DNA of 64,000 nucleotides, from assembly GCA_965203575.1 (NCBI GenBank), contig OZ241894.1:1426001-1490000 (forward strand). The letters are read 5' to 3'. The notes beneath the pieces are model-generated. The model had not been told where the DNA came from. It was given only the letters and a program-made list of their open reading frames with translations, and ran no database searches. This document shows positions 7,578-15,536 of this stretch, one piece after another (position 1 is the stretch's first letter; each line of letters begins with the position of its first letter). Both the position numbers and the translations under genes were made by a program. Origin of the DNA: Aldehydirespirator sp965203575. GTDB taxonomy: Bacteria > Actinomycetota > Acidimicrobiia > Acidimicrobiales > Aldehydirespiratoraceae.

Positions 7578-8986
7578 GCCGCCTCCGCGGCACGCCCCGA
7601 GATTGACACCTTGCGGAATCGCGAGCCGTACAGGATGCTGCCGTAGAAGTTGAACGACCGCTGGGCTGCGGGATCATCGAAGGGATAGTCGGCACCGAGC
7701 TGTGTCGCGGCTGCCAGCCCGGTGACGAAGCAGGTCTCCTGGCTGTTGATCAGCGTATGGGCGCCGCAGTGCCAGGTCCGTCTCCTGCCCTGGATGAAGC
7801 GGAACAGGCTGACGAGCACCGCCATGTGGCGCACGTCGTGGACGATGTGCTGGAACCACCACTTCTTGATGATCTTCTGCTCGTCTATGGGACTTATCGG
7901 GTTGTAGGTGACCAGGCAGGGCTTGTCGGATCGATTGGCCCATGGCTGCTGGTTGTGCATGATGTAGGTGATCTCGTAGTTGTCCGGTCTCGCCCCGTAC
8001 TGCTCGATGTGGTTGCTGCGCGTTGTGAGGGGCTTCACCTCGTTGTCGGGAAGGACCGACGAGTCGGAGTGCACCACGGTGTGGTTGTGGAGCTCGCTCT
8101 CATAGCGAATCGACGAGAGCAGGTAGCGCTCCAGGCCCGTGGGCTTGTCGAGGATCATCAGGGCCTGGTTGGCGTTGCACGCCAGGATCACCTCGTCGAA
8201 CGCCTCGCGAACACCGGCTCCATCCTCGACGACGACACCGGACTCTGACCGGTACACCTTCTGAACAGGCCGGTTCAAGTAGATCTTGTCCTGGAAGCCG
8301 GCCGAGAGATGCTCGTAGATGCGCCGCGTCCCCTGGTCCCAGGTCTGCATGGGCGTTGCCGACTCGATGTCGAAGAATTCGAGATACCGGGCGAACAGCG
8401 CGGCCGGCATGTCGAACACGTTCGTCGCCATGAGGAAGTTGACGAACATGGGCTTCAGGATCTTGTACCTGAAGTCCCCGGAGAACCCGCCGAGGTTCAG
8501 CACCGTCCCCATGCTGACGTAGTTGAAGGGGTTGAGAGCGTTCAGTGCCTTGGACTGCGAGCGGCTCAGCCAACCGAACCACTGCAGGCGTCGCAGCAGG
8601 CGCTGGAACTTGGCGATCTCGTGCTGCAACTGCTCCCTGATCTCGGAATCGAAGTCGTGGGCATAGACGCGCCCTCCGTACTTGACGCTGTAGCTGAACC
8701 GGGTATCGAGCAAGTCGATGCCGAACTGCTCCATCAACAGCAGGATGTGGTCGTACACCGACGGGATGCAGGCCGTGACCGAGATGTCGAAGGGGATCGA
8801 TGTGCCGTCGTCCTGGGGCATGTCGACCGTGATGGCGTTGCCGCCGATCTGGTCGGAAGCCTCGTAGAGCCGGATGTCGAAGCGGTCCGGATGATGATTC
8901 AGCGCCCACGCGGCCCCGAGTCCGGAGACACCCCCACCGACGATCGCGACTCGCCGCGGCCCCGGCCGCGTCTCGTCAGAGGTCAT
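7574..8986 (-). CDS. FAD-dependent NAD(P)-binding amine-oxidase-like oxidoreductase
   Basis: 470 residues. The N-terminus has a Rossmann dinucleotide-binding motif (VAIVGGGVSGLGAAW, residues about 12-26) followed by an acidic strand end (LYEASDQIGGNA), typical of flavin-containing amine oxidases and phytoene-desaturase-like enzymes. The central region is the variable substrate domain. The C-terminus (TCFVTGLAAATQLGADYPF) resembles the second FAD-contact region. I use the ATG at 8986; the frame is open to 9046, but those residues look unrelated. It is the first gene of a two-gene unit with the DUF1295 protein. The pair is known near cyclopropane fatty acid synthases, suggesting membrane-lipid desaturation or modification. 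Confidence 0.8.
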   Translation of the reverse strand: MTSDETRPGPRRVAIVGGGVSGLGAAWALNHHPDRFDIRLYEASDQIGGNAITVDMPQDDGTSIPFDISVTACIPSVYDHILLLMEQFGIDLLDTRFSYSVKYGGRVYAHDFDSEIREQLQHEIAKFQRLLRRLQWFGWLSRSQSKALNALNPFNYVSMGTVLNLGGFSGDFRYKILKPMFVNFLMATNVFDMPAALFARYLEFFDIESATPMQTWDQGTRRIYEHLSAGFQDKIYLNRPVQKVYRSESGVVVEDGAGVREAFDEVILACNANQALMILDKPTGLERYLLSSIRYESELHNHTVVHSDSSVLPDNEVKPLTTRSNHIEQYGARPDNYEITYIMHNQQPWANRSDKPCLVTYNPISPIDEQKIIKKWWFQHIVHDVRHMAVLVSLFRFIQGRRRTWHCGAHTLINSQETCFVTGLAAATQLGADYPFDDPAAQRSFNFYGSILYGSRFRKVSISGRAAEAA

Positions 8987-9290
8987 TGCCGTCGACTGCT
9001 CTCTACCCGTCGGCTGCTGCCCGCAAGTCGACGACGGTCTCAGCACCGCCGACGGCAGCCGGTTGATCGGGATAGGACTGGGCGCAGTAGGCGCGGTACC
9101 GCATGATCTCTCCGTCGGAGCGGGCTAGGCGCGGGCGGGACCGGTTACGCGAGTCGGGCAACTGGCGCACGGTTGTGCGTTCTGAGGCTATCGGAGCCGG
9201 ACTAGCGCGGTTCCTGGGCGAGACCTCGCCTCGTGGTCGTGCGGGGCACGACCACGATCGCGTGTTGCCGGAAGTCGAGATAGAAACCCG
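8987..9290. other. Divergent intergenic region
   Basis: 304 bp between the oxidoreductase and the DUF2461 gene with no convincing gene. It must hold both promoters. The clearest element is the perfect palindrome at 9231-9257, listed separately. Confidence 0.5.
9231..9257. promoter_or_regulatory. Perfect 12-bp inverted repeat with 3-nt loop
   Basis: TCGTGGTCGTGC and its exact reverse complement are separated by GGG, ending 36 nt before the ATG of the DUF2461 gene. It could be a repressor operator or an RNA hairpin in the leader. There is no T-tract, so a simple terminator is less likely. Confidence 0.5.
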
Positions 9291-9293
9291 GTG

Positions 9294-9977
9294 ATGCAGT
9301 CCCACTTCACCCACGAGCTGTTCGAGTTCCTCCTCGAGTTGCGGTCCAACAACAACCGCGAGTGGTTCGGTGCGAACAAGGGCCGCTACGAGCGGCACCT
9401 GAAGGAGCCGCTGCTGGCGTTCATCGAGGACTTCGAGCCCTACCTGCACTCGATCAGCGAGCACTTCGTGGCCGATACCCGGGCCAACGGCGGCTCAATG
9501 TTCCGCATCTACCGCGACGTGCGCTTCTCCAAGGACAAGACGCCCTACAAGACCCAGGCCGCGGTCCAGTTCCGCCACGAGGCCGGCAAGTCGGTCCACG
9601 CGCCGGGCTTCTACCTGCACCTGGCTCCCGGCGAGGTCTTCGCAGGGGTCGGCCTGTGGCGGCCCGACACTGCCGCGCTGGGGCGCATCCGCGAGCGAAT
9701 CGTCGCCGATCAGGCCGGCTGGGAGGCGGCGGTCGGTGATCCCGACTTCGTCGAGGAGTTCGACCTGGAGGGAGACTCGCTGAAGCGCCCGCCCAAGGGC
9801 TTCGACCCCGAGCACCCGCGCATCGAGGACCTCAAGCGCAAGGACCACGTGGCCACCTGCCTATTCGACGAGGAGGAGGTCACCCAACAGGGATTCATCG
9901 ACTACTTCGCGGACGCCTGCCGAACGGCCTCGCCCTACATGGAGTTCCTGACCCAAGCCGTGGGCCTGCCGTACTGA
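9294..9977 (+). CDS. DUF2461 (TIGR02453) family protein
   Basis: 227 residues from the ATG at 9294; a GTG at 9291 directly before is an alternative. Family features are clear: an N-terminal FLxELRSNNNREWFGANKxRYE-type segment, then FRIYRDVRFSKDKTPYKT near residues 65-80, then GFYLHLAPGEVFAGVGLWRP. These are the conserved blocks of the DUF2461 family, whose biochemical role is unknown. The protein is soluble, without signal peptide, and about the usual length. It is probably monocistronic; the palindrome at 9231-9257 just upstream may control it. Confidence 0.85.
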   Translation: MQSHFTHELFEFLLELRSNNNREWFGANKGRYERHLKEPLLAFIEDFEPYLHSISEHFVADTRANGGSMFRIYRDVRFSKDKTPYKTQAAVQFRHEAGKSVHAPGFYLHLAPGEVFAGVGLWRPDTAALGRIRERIVADQAGWEAAVGDPDFVEEFDLEGDSLKRPPKGFDPEHPRIEDLKRKDHVATCLFDEEEVTQQGFIDYFADACRTASPYMEFLTQAVGLPY

Positions 9978-10040
9978 GAGGACGCGCCGTCCTCGACTCG
10001 CTCTGATGTCGGCCCCGGTCCGCCGGGTGTCCCATGGGGC

Positions 10041-10046
10041 TATGGT
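10041..10046 (+). promoter_or_regulatory. -10 box (TATGGT) of a leaderless start
   Basis: TATGGT lies 7 nt before the ATG at 10054 and helps choose that start over upstream in-frame GTG/ATG codons. Confidence 0.5.
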
Positions 10047-10053
10047 CCCGCCG

Positions 10054-10629
10054 ATGGCGACGTCGAACTATGTGGCGCTGCTGCGGGGAATCAATGTGGG
10101 CGGCAAGAACATCGTCCGCATGGCCGACCTGCGGGATGCGTTCGAGGACACCGGGTACGCCGCGGTCAGCACCTACATCCAGTCCGGCAACGTGCTGTTC
10201 GAATCCGACGGGCCACCGGCAGCATTGGAGCGCGACATCGAGACGGTGCTCGATAGCGCCTTCGGCCTGTCGCTCGTCGTGGTGGTGCGCTCGCACCGCC
10301 AGCTCCGCAACGTGGTCGACCGGGCACCGGACGGGTTCGGCACTGCGCCGGATGTCCATCACTCGGACGTGATCTTCCTGAAGACGCCGCTGTCGAGCCA
10401 CCAGGCTCTGCGAGCCGTCGACCTGCGCGACGGCGTCGACCAGGCGTGGCCCGGTACCGGGGTGCTCTACTTCTCGCGTCTCAGTGAGCGGTTGTCGCAG
10501 AGCCGGATGAGCCGGATCGCCAGCACCCCGCAATACCAGAGCATGACCATCCGCAACTGGAGGACAACGACCAGGCTGCTGAGCCTCCTCGACGACCGAG
10601 GCCAGCCAGCCATTCGACCCACATGCTGA
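10054..10629 (+). CDS. DUF1697 family protein
   Basis: 191 residues. The opening YVALLRGINVGGKNIVRMADLR followed by TYIQSGNVLFES is diagnostic of DUF1697, a small cytosolic family of unknown function common in actinobacteria. The C-terminus (YFSRLSERLSQSRMSRIASTPQYQSMTIRNWRT) also matches the family's usual Thr/Arg-Asn-Trp end. The start is set by the TATGGT box 7 nt upstream. The next gene, ogt, follows after 19 nt with its own ribosome site, so the two may be co-transcribed. Confidence 0.85.
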   Translation: MATSNYVALLRGINVGGKNIVRMADLRDAFEDTGYAAVSTYIQSGNVLFESDGPPAALERDIETVLDSAFGLSLVVVVRSHRQLRNVVDRAPDGFGTAPDVHHSDVIFLKTPLSSHQALRAVDLRDGVDQAWPGTGVLYFSRLSERLSQSRMSRIASTPQYQSMTIRNWRTTTRLLSLLDDRGQPAIRPTC

Positions 10630-10648
10630 CCAGAAGGAGTGACGATCC

Positions 10649-11152
10649 ATGAGCCGCGACATTCAGGACACGCATTGGCACACCACCATCGACAGCCCGA
10701 TCGGGCCGCTCGGCCTCGTCGCCACCGACCAGGGCCTGCGCGCCGTGAGCTGGAGGGACGAGGAGACCTCGGTCGAACTGCCCACCGACATGCTCGACGG
10801 CTCGGATCATCCGGTCCTAGCCCGGGCAGCCGCGCAGCTCGCCGAGTACTTCCGCGGGGACCGCACCAGCTTCGACCTCCCCCTCGATCTGCGCGGCACC
10901 GAGTTCCAGGTAGCCGCCTGGCGGGCACTCGATGACATTCCCTACGGGAGTACCCGCAGCTACGGCGAGCAGGCCGCGCTGATCGGTCGACCCAAGGCGG
11001 TTCGCGCCATAGGGCAGGCCAACGGCCGCAACCCCGTGCCGATCGTGTTGCCGTGCCACCGAGTGATCGGGGCCAACGGCTCACTCGTCGGGTTCGGCGG
11101 CGGGCTGGACACCAAGACGCTCCTGCTCCAACACGAGGGGGCTCTTGGCTGA
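10649..11152 (+). CDS. ogt: Methylated-DNA--protein-cysteine methyltransferase
   Basis: 167 residues. The protein transfers the methyl group from O6-methylguanine in DNA to its own cysteine and is consumed in the process. The active site PCHRV appears in IVLPCHRVIGANGSLVGFGGG near residues 130-150. The helix-turn-helix DNA-binding part (FQVAAWRALDDIPYGSTRSYGEQAA, then AVGQANGRNP-like) precedes it. The N-terminal half is the usual ribonuclease-H-like domain, and length is normal for the family. An AAGGAG ribosome site lies before the ATG. The last codons lie in the first copy of the 36-bp tandem repeat at 11147-11222. Confidence 0.95.
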   Translation: MSRDIQDTHWHTTIDSPIGPLGLVATDQGLRAVSWRDEETSVELPTDMLDGSDHPVLARAAAQLAEYFRGDRTSFDLPLDLRGTEFQVAAWRALDDIPYGSTRSYGEQAALIGRPKAVRAIGQANGRNPVPIVLPCHRVIGANGSLVGFGGGLDTKTLLLQHEGALG

Positions 11153-11222
11153 CCGCGGCGGATCGTCACCCGGGTTGACGGTGGCTGACCGCGGCGGATC
11201 GTCACCCGGGTTGACGGTGGCT
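11147..11222. repeat. 36-bp tandem duplication plus 4 bp
   Basis: The unit starting GGCTGACCGCGGCGGATCGT occurs at 11147-11182 and exactly again at 11183-11218, with GGCT beginning a third copy. The first copy includes the last Gly codon and TGA of ogt, so the second adds a displaced copy of the gene end. Each unit contains TTGACG. The array ends just before the -10 box of the methylase gene. Confidence 0.95.
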
Positions 11223-11225
11223 CAG

Positions 11226-11231
11226 TATTGT
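11226..11231 (+). promoter_or_regulatory. -10 box (TATTGT) of a leaderless start
   Basis: TATTGT ends 7 nt before the GTG at 11239, favouring that codon over the GTG at 11233. It abuts the tandem repeat, whose TTGACG lies too close (9 nt) to be an ideal -35. Confidence 0.5.
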
Positions 11232-11238
11232 CGTGCCG

Positions 11239-12231
11239 GTGAGCGACGCCGCGGAGGTGCAAACAGCCGGCAGGCAACGCACCGGCGGCGAATTGGCTCC
11301 TTGCCGCCCGCTGCTCAAGTGGCCGGGCGGGAAGCGGTCCGAGCTGCCGCTCATCGCACCTCGGATACCCGAACATTCACGCTACTTCGAGCCCTTCTTC
11401 GGTGGAGGCAGCGTCTACTTCGATGCCATTGACGCCGAGTCTCATGCCAACGACCTTCATCCCGACCTGATGGAGTTCTACCGCTGCGTAAAGCACCACG
11501 ATGAGCGGTTCTTCAAGCATCTGTATGCCATCGTCGAAGATTGGGAGCTGGCCCCGCTCGTCGAAAGAGACGCCATCTACTACGACTGCCGGGAACGGTA
11601 CAACGCATCCACGCTCACAACAGTCCAGCGGGCTGCCGACTTCTTCCTCCTAAGGGAGCTGGCGTACGGAGGAATGTTCCGCGTCAATGCGAACGGTCAC
11701 TTCAACGTCCCTTTCGGGCGGGCCTACGCCAAGAACAAGAACCTGCGCGAGAAGGTGGACCATCTCCGCTCCGACGCGGTAGTGGCCAAATTGAAGCGCC
11801 TCAATCTGTCGGCTCTCGACTTCGCCGACTTCTTGGACTGCTTCGAGTTCTGTCAGGAGGACTTCATGTTTGTCGATCCGCCGTACGACTCATCGTTCTC
11901 CAAGTACGACACTGTCGACTTTGCTGAACAGGATCAACGACGTCTAGCCGAGGCTCTGATGCAGTTCACAGGACGATTCATGTTGGTCTGCAAGGCAACG
12001 CCTCTCATTGAGGACCTCTACCACGGTGCCGAACACTTGCGAGTGCACCACTATGAGTACCAATACAAGTTCAACATCAAGGGTCGCTTCCCGCGGTCGT
12101 CCACCCACGCGATGATCACCAACTACGATCCGTTCTCGTCGCGAGAGAGGCGAGCTGACGATGCACCGGAGCTGATGTGCGTATCGGGATCTCGCCGTTC
12201 GCCACTACACAACAGACCACGCTCGAGCTGA
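11239..12231 (+). CDS. D12-class DNA adenine-N6 methyltransferase (Dam-like)
   Basis: 330 residues. It methylates adenine in DNA using S-adenosylmethionine. Motifs in family order are LLKWPGGK near residues 26-32, the SAM-binding FEPFFGGGSVYF near 50-61, and the catalytic DPPY near 213-216 (FVDPPYDSSFSKY). NGHFNVPFGR in the middle is also typical of this class. No restriction endonuclease lies alongside, so it appears to be an orphan methylase. Base use is less G+C-biased than in neighbours, hinting at phage or plasmid origin. The target sequence cannot be read from the protein. Its last 55 nt overlap the next gene in another frame, so the final ~18 residues may be a non-conserved extension. 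Confidence 0.9.
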   Translation: MSDAAEVQTAGRQRTGGELAPCRPLLKWPGGKRSELPLIAPRIPEHSRYFEPFFGGGSVYFDAIDAESHANDLHPDLMEFYRCVKHHDERFFKHLYAIVEDWELAPLVERDAIYYDCRERYNASTLTTVQRAADFFLLRELAYGGMFRVNANGHFNVPFGRAYAKNKNLREKVDHLRSDAVVAKLKRLNLSALDFADFLDCFEFCQEDFMFVDPPYDSSFSKYDTVDFAEQDQRRLAEALMQFTGRFMLVCKATPLIEDLYHGAEHLRVHHYEYQYKFNIKGRFPRSSTHAMITNYDPFSSRERRADDAPELMCVSGSRRSPLHNRPRSS

Positions 12232-12980
12232 GCCGGATCGCCGTTGAGGGCGGCCTCGACACGCTCTGGCTCGGCGACGGCTACCTCGCCAACCCGGACT
12301 TCACCGGATGGGCCGGCGGGATGGAGAGCCTGGCCGAGCTGGCGTGGCTGGCCGGGCGGTATCCCACCGCCCGGGTCGGCATCGCGGCCGCGATCCTCCC
12401 GCTGCGCGATCCGTCGTGGCTCGCCAAGCAGGCCAACACGCTCCACCGGATGGCCGGCGGCGGATTCGTCCTCGTCGTCACGCCCGGGTTCTGGGCCCAG
12501 GACCTCGAAGCGAGGGGCATCGCCTTCGCCGATCGGGCCGCGGTCTTCGACGCGAGCCTGGCAGACCTCCGCCGGCTGCTCCCCGACGAGACGCTGTCGC
12601 CCGGACCCTCAAGCACCGGCCCGCCGCCGGTGTGGCTGGCCGGAGCGGCTGCGACCATGGCCCGAGCCGCGGCGCTGGATCTGCCCTTCCTGTCCTCGCG
12701 GGCAACCCCCGACGAACTGGCCCCCGTCGCCCGGCGGTTCTTCGACGCGGGCGGGGAGTTCCTGGCTCACCGGACCCGGCTCGAATACGGCACACACGAT
12801 GTGACCGGCAACGTCGTCGACTGGCACGCGATCACCGGCTCGACCGGCGAGCTCGTCGACACCCTCGGCCGGTACGCCGAGCTGGGCGTCGGGGACCTCT
12901 CGATCATCCCCGGGCAGGACGACGCCGGCTCCCTGCGAACCGTCGAGATCCTCGCCGCCGAGGTGATGCCCCAGCTGTAG
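12177..12980 (+). CDS. LLM-class flavin/F420-dependent oxidoreductase
   Basis: 267 residues. The TIM-barrel opening (MRIGISPF, then a LDTLWLGDGYLANPDF strand/helix end) and ARVGIAAAILPLRDPSWLAKQANTL-type segments are those of the luciferase-like monooxygenase family, which use FMN or coenzyme F420 for hydride transfer. It is shorter than typical members (about 300). The GTG start lies inside the end of the methylase gene in another frame; the overlap (12177-12231) is real unless the methylase stops earlier. Substrate is unknown. Two further family members follow at 13601 and 14581 and are not close copies. Confidence 0.8.
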   Translation: MRIGISPFATTQQTTLELSRIAVEGGLDTLWLGDGYLANPDFTGWAGGMESLAELAWLAGRYPTARVGIAAAILPLRDPSWLAKQANTLHRMAGGGFVLVVTPGFWAQDLEARGIAFADRAAVFDASLADLRRLLPDETLSPGPSSTGPPPVWLAGAAATMARAAALDLPFLSSRATPDELAPVARRFFDAGGEFLAHRTRLEYGTHDVTGNVVDWHAITGSTGELVDTLGRYAELGVGDLSIIPGQDDAGSLRTVEILAAEVMPQL

Positions 12981-12998
12981 GACACCCGCCGGCCGCAG

Positions 12999-13577
12999 TC
13001 AGCGCTCGTCCGGGACGGCGCTGGTCGCTTGGTGGGTGGACGTCATCACGCTGCGGAGCCCGAGCCCCATCACCACCCGATTGATGTAGGCGTAGTAGGC
13101 GATCATGTTGTTGAGGTCGAGGATGTCGAGATCGCTCAGCCCGTGCTCTCGCAGCGGTTCGAGATCGTGCTCGGTTACAGCCGCGGGCGACTGCGTGAGC
13201 TTGGCGGCATACGTGCAGATCGCATCGAGGCGGCCGTCTCCGGAATTCACGCGGGCCGGGTCGGTGTCGATGGCGTCCAGCACCTCGCCAGCGAGTCCGA
13301 GCGACTCGAGCTTGAGCCGCAGACCCGAGGCGCAATGGTCCGTGCCGTTGAGACGGGACGTCACCAAGGCGGCCGACTGGCGCTCGATGGCGGTGAGTTG
13401 CGACGGGCAGTGCTCCACGGCGCGATAGAGCCGGAGCCGCTCCTCGACTATCGGGGGGTAGAGGCTGCCGAGCATGGTGAACTCGGCCGGCTCGCCGAGC
13501 TTCGCCGCCTGCCAGTCGTAGGCGTCGCGGAGCGGACCGGAGGCGTCGTCCCACGAGACGGTGTCGATCCAGGCCAT
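12999..13577 (-). CDS. Carboxymuconolactone decarboxylase/AhpD-like protein
   Basis: 192 residues, all-helical. Residues about 60-90 (LTAIERQSAALVTSRLNGTDHCASGLRLKL) match the AhpD/CMD core, where a CxxC pair normally acts in peroxide reduction. Here only one Cys is present (HCASG). The rest (LDAICTYAAKLTQSPAAVTEHDLEPLREHGLSD, then an AYYAYINRVVMGLGL helix) matches peroxidase-related family members. The start at 13577 is supported by a TACCAT box 7 nt upstream. It is divergent from the LLM gene at 13601. With one cysteine the redox cycle must differ or the protein may not be a peroxidase. Confidence 0.8.
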   Translation of the reverse strand: MAWIDTVSWDDASGPLRDAYDWQAAKLGEPAEFTMLGSLYPPIVEERLRLYRAVEHCPSQLTAIERQSAALVTSRLNGTDHCASGLRLKLESLGLAGEVLDAIDTDPARVNSGDGRLDAICTYAAKLTQSPAAVTEHDLEPLREHGLSDLDILDLNNMIAYYAYINRVVMGLGLRSVMTSTHQATSAVPDER

Positions 13578-13584
13578 TGCTGCG

Positions 13585-13590
13585 ATGGTA
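13585..13590 (-). promoter_or_regulatory. -10 box (TACCAT) for the AhpD-like gene
   Basis: On the minus strand TACCAT ends 7 nt before the ATG at 13577. It sits in a 23-bp gap shared with the divergent LLM gene, so the two promoters must overlap. Confidence 0.4.
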
Positions 13591-13600
13591 GACCGGTGCC

Positions 13601-14593
13601 GTGAGCGGCGACACCGTTCCTGCGGTCGGCGTGTGGGTTTTTCCCGACGCGCCCGCTCCCAAGCTGGTCGACCTGGCCCGCCATGTAGAGGATCGCGGCC
13701 TCGACGAGCTGTGGGTGGGCGACGAGGGACCGGCACGCGATCCCTTCGCCGTGCTCGCCGCCGCGGCGGTCGTCACCGACCGGATCCGGCTGGCCACCGG
13801 CATCACGAACCCGTACGTGCGCCATCCGGGGGTGGCGGCCGCGAGCATGCTCACCGTCCACGAACTCAGCGGCGGCCGAGCCGTGCTCGGGGTCGGTGCG
13901 GGGGGACAGATGTCGCTGTCGCCGTTCGGCCTGGAAGCTTGCAAGCCCGTCGACCGTGTGCGTGAGTTCCTCGACGTCACCCGGGCGGTTGCGACCAGGA
14001 CACCGACGGCCGGTTACAGACCTCCGGACGTCGCCGTCGACGAGGAGGCCGCCGGCGCGCCGCTGCCGGTCTTCGTGGGAGCGCGCGGGCCCCGGCTCAA
14101 CCGGCTCGCGTCCGAGCTGGCCGACGGTGCCTTCGTGTCCGGCATGCCCCCGTTCCGCTACCCCGCCGTCGTCGACTGGGCCCGGTCGGAGCGCCCGATC
14201 GACATCGCGCTGTACCCGAGCGTCGCCTTCACCGAGGAGGCGATGGAGCGACACCGGCCCGAGATGATCTGGTCGCTGCTCGACACCCCGCTGGAAGTGC
14301 GGGAGGAGCTCGGGCTCGACGTCAACGCCGTGAGGTCGGCCGCCGGGGCGCTCCGGGCCGGCGACCCGGAACCGGCGCGAACGCTGATCGACGACACCGT
14401 GTTCGAACGGGTGATGCTGGCGGGCCTACCCCCGGTGGTAGGTCGGCAACTGGCGGAACTGGTCCGCGAGCACCGGCCCACGAGCATCGGGCTCGCGCTG
14501 CTCCAGGACGACCTGCACCAAGGCGTCGATCACGCAGCCGAGGCCTTCGCCGCCATGACCGCCGAACTCGAAGGTGACCGATGGTCGGCGTGA
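13601..14593 (+). CDS. LLM-class F420-dependent oxidoreductase
   Basis: 330 residues with the luciferase-like TIM barrel: AVGVWVFPDAPAPKLVDLA, DRGLDELWVGDEGPARDPF, RIRLATGITNPYVRHPG, then GRAVLGVGAGG. The last two are the conserved strand-3/strand-4 blocks of F420-dependent enzymes related to methylene-tetrahydromethanopterin reductase. The start is GTG. Its end overlaps the next LLM gene by 13 nt, so the two are translated together. A later segment, LPVFVGARGPRLNRLA, fits the phosphate/flavin-binding region. The substrate is unknown. Confidence 0.85.
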   Translation: MSGDTVPAVGVWVFPDAPAPKLVDLARHVEDRGLDELWVGDEGPARDPFAVLAAAAVVTDRIRLATGITNPYVRHPGVAAASMLTVHELSGGRAVLGVGAGGQMSLSPFGLEACKPVDRVREFLDVTRAVATRTPTAGYRPPDVAVDEEAAGAPLPVFVGARGPRLNRLASELADGAFVSGMPPFRYPAVVDWARSERPIDIALYPSVAFTEEAMERHRPEMIWSLLDTPLEVREELGLDVNAVRSAAGALRAGDPEPARTLIDDTVFERVMLAGLPPVVGRQLAELVREHRPTSIGLALLQDDLHQGVDHAAEAFAAMTAELEGDRWSA

Positions 14594-15522
14594 TCAACCA
14601 TGTGCCCAACCCCGACATCGATGCCGCGGTCGGGCTCGCCCGGGAAGCCGAAGGAGCGGGAGCGGCGTGGATCGGCATCGCCGACGCCTTCTGGTGGCGC
14701 GACGTGTGGATGCTGCTCGGAGAGGTCGCCTCACAGACGGAACGCATCGAGCTCGGACCGGCCATGACCAACCCGTACATGCGCCACCGATTCCATACCG
14801 CGTCGGCGCTGGCCACGCTGCAGGAACTGGCGCCCGGCCGCGTGTTCTGCGGAATCGCAGCCGGCGGATCCGAGGTCACCGTGGCGGCTGGGATCTCCCG
14901 GCAGGACGCGGCTGCGAGGGTCGCCGAGCTGGTCAGCTCCCTCCGCGAGGTCGAAGCCACCGGGACACTCGACGCGGCGTCGGGCCGCGGTCTCGACGTC
15001 GGCCTCGATCCCGTCCCGATCATGATGGCGGGGCGGGGTGACCGGATGCTGCACGCCGCGGGTGCGCTGGCCGACCGGGTCCTGCTGTGGGCGATCCCGG
15101 CGTCGGACCTGGAGCGCTCCGCGTCGATCGTCCATGCCGGTGCCTCCGGCCGGCCCCGGCCGCCGGAGCTGGTCTGGGCGCCGCTGGTACGCCACCGCGA
15201 CGCTCCGCAGGCGTCGATCATGCACGTCGCCGTCTACGCGTCCCTCAACACAGTTGCTCCGGTGCGGCTCGGATGGGGACTGGACGACACCCGGGTCGAG
15301 ACCATCCGGGAACAGCTCGTGCGAGGCGACCTGCCGGCCGCGGCAACCCTCGTCCCGCCTGAGGCCCTCGAGGATCTGGTGTTCGAGGATCTCGACCCGG
15401 CCCCGATCGCGGCCATGGCCCGCGGGCTCGGCGTATCGTCGTTGGCGGTGCCCGGGTTCGACCCGGCAACGGTTGGCGATCACGTCCGCTGGGCCGCTTC
15501 GGTCGAGGCCCTGCTCGACTGA
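14581..15522 (+). CDS. LLM-class F420-dependent oxidoreductase
   Basis: 313 residues. It shares block order with the preceding gene (AGAAWIGIADAFWWRDVW, RIELGPAMTNPYMRHRF, GRVFCGIAAGGSEVT, PIMMAGRGDRML) but the sequences differ widely, so this is an old paralogue pair or a heteromeric partner. The ATG lies within the end of the preceding gene. The beta-lactamase-like hydrolase follows after 14 nt and is probably in the same transcript. Function beyond flavin or F420 oxidoreductase cannot be assigned. Confidence 0.85.
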   Translation: MVGVINHVPNPDIDAAVGLAREAEGAGAAWIGIADAFWWRDVWMLLGEVASQTERIELGPAMTNPYMRHRFHTASALATLQELAPGRVFCGIAAGGSEVTVAAGISRQDAAARVAELVSSLREVEATGTLDAASGRGLDVGLDPVPIMMAGRGDRMLHAAGALADRVLLWAIPASDLERSASIVHAGASGRPRPPELVWAPLVRHRDAPQASIMHVAVYASLNTVAPVRLGWGLDDTRVETIREQLVRGDLPAAATLVPPEALEDLVFEDLDPAPIAAMARGLGVSSLAVPGFDPATVGDHVRWAASVEALLD

Positions 15523-15536
15523 CAAGGGAGGCCCGG

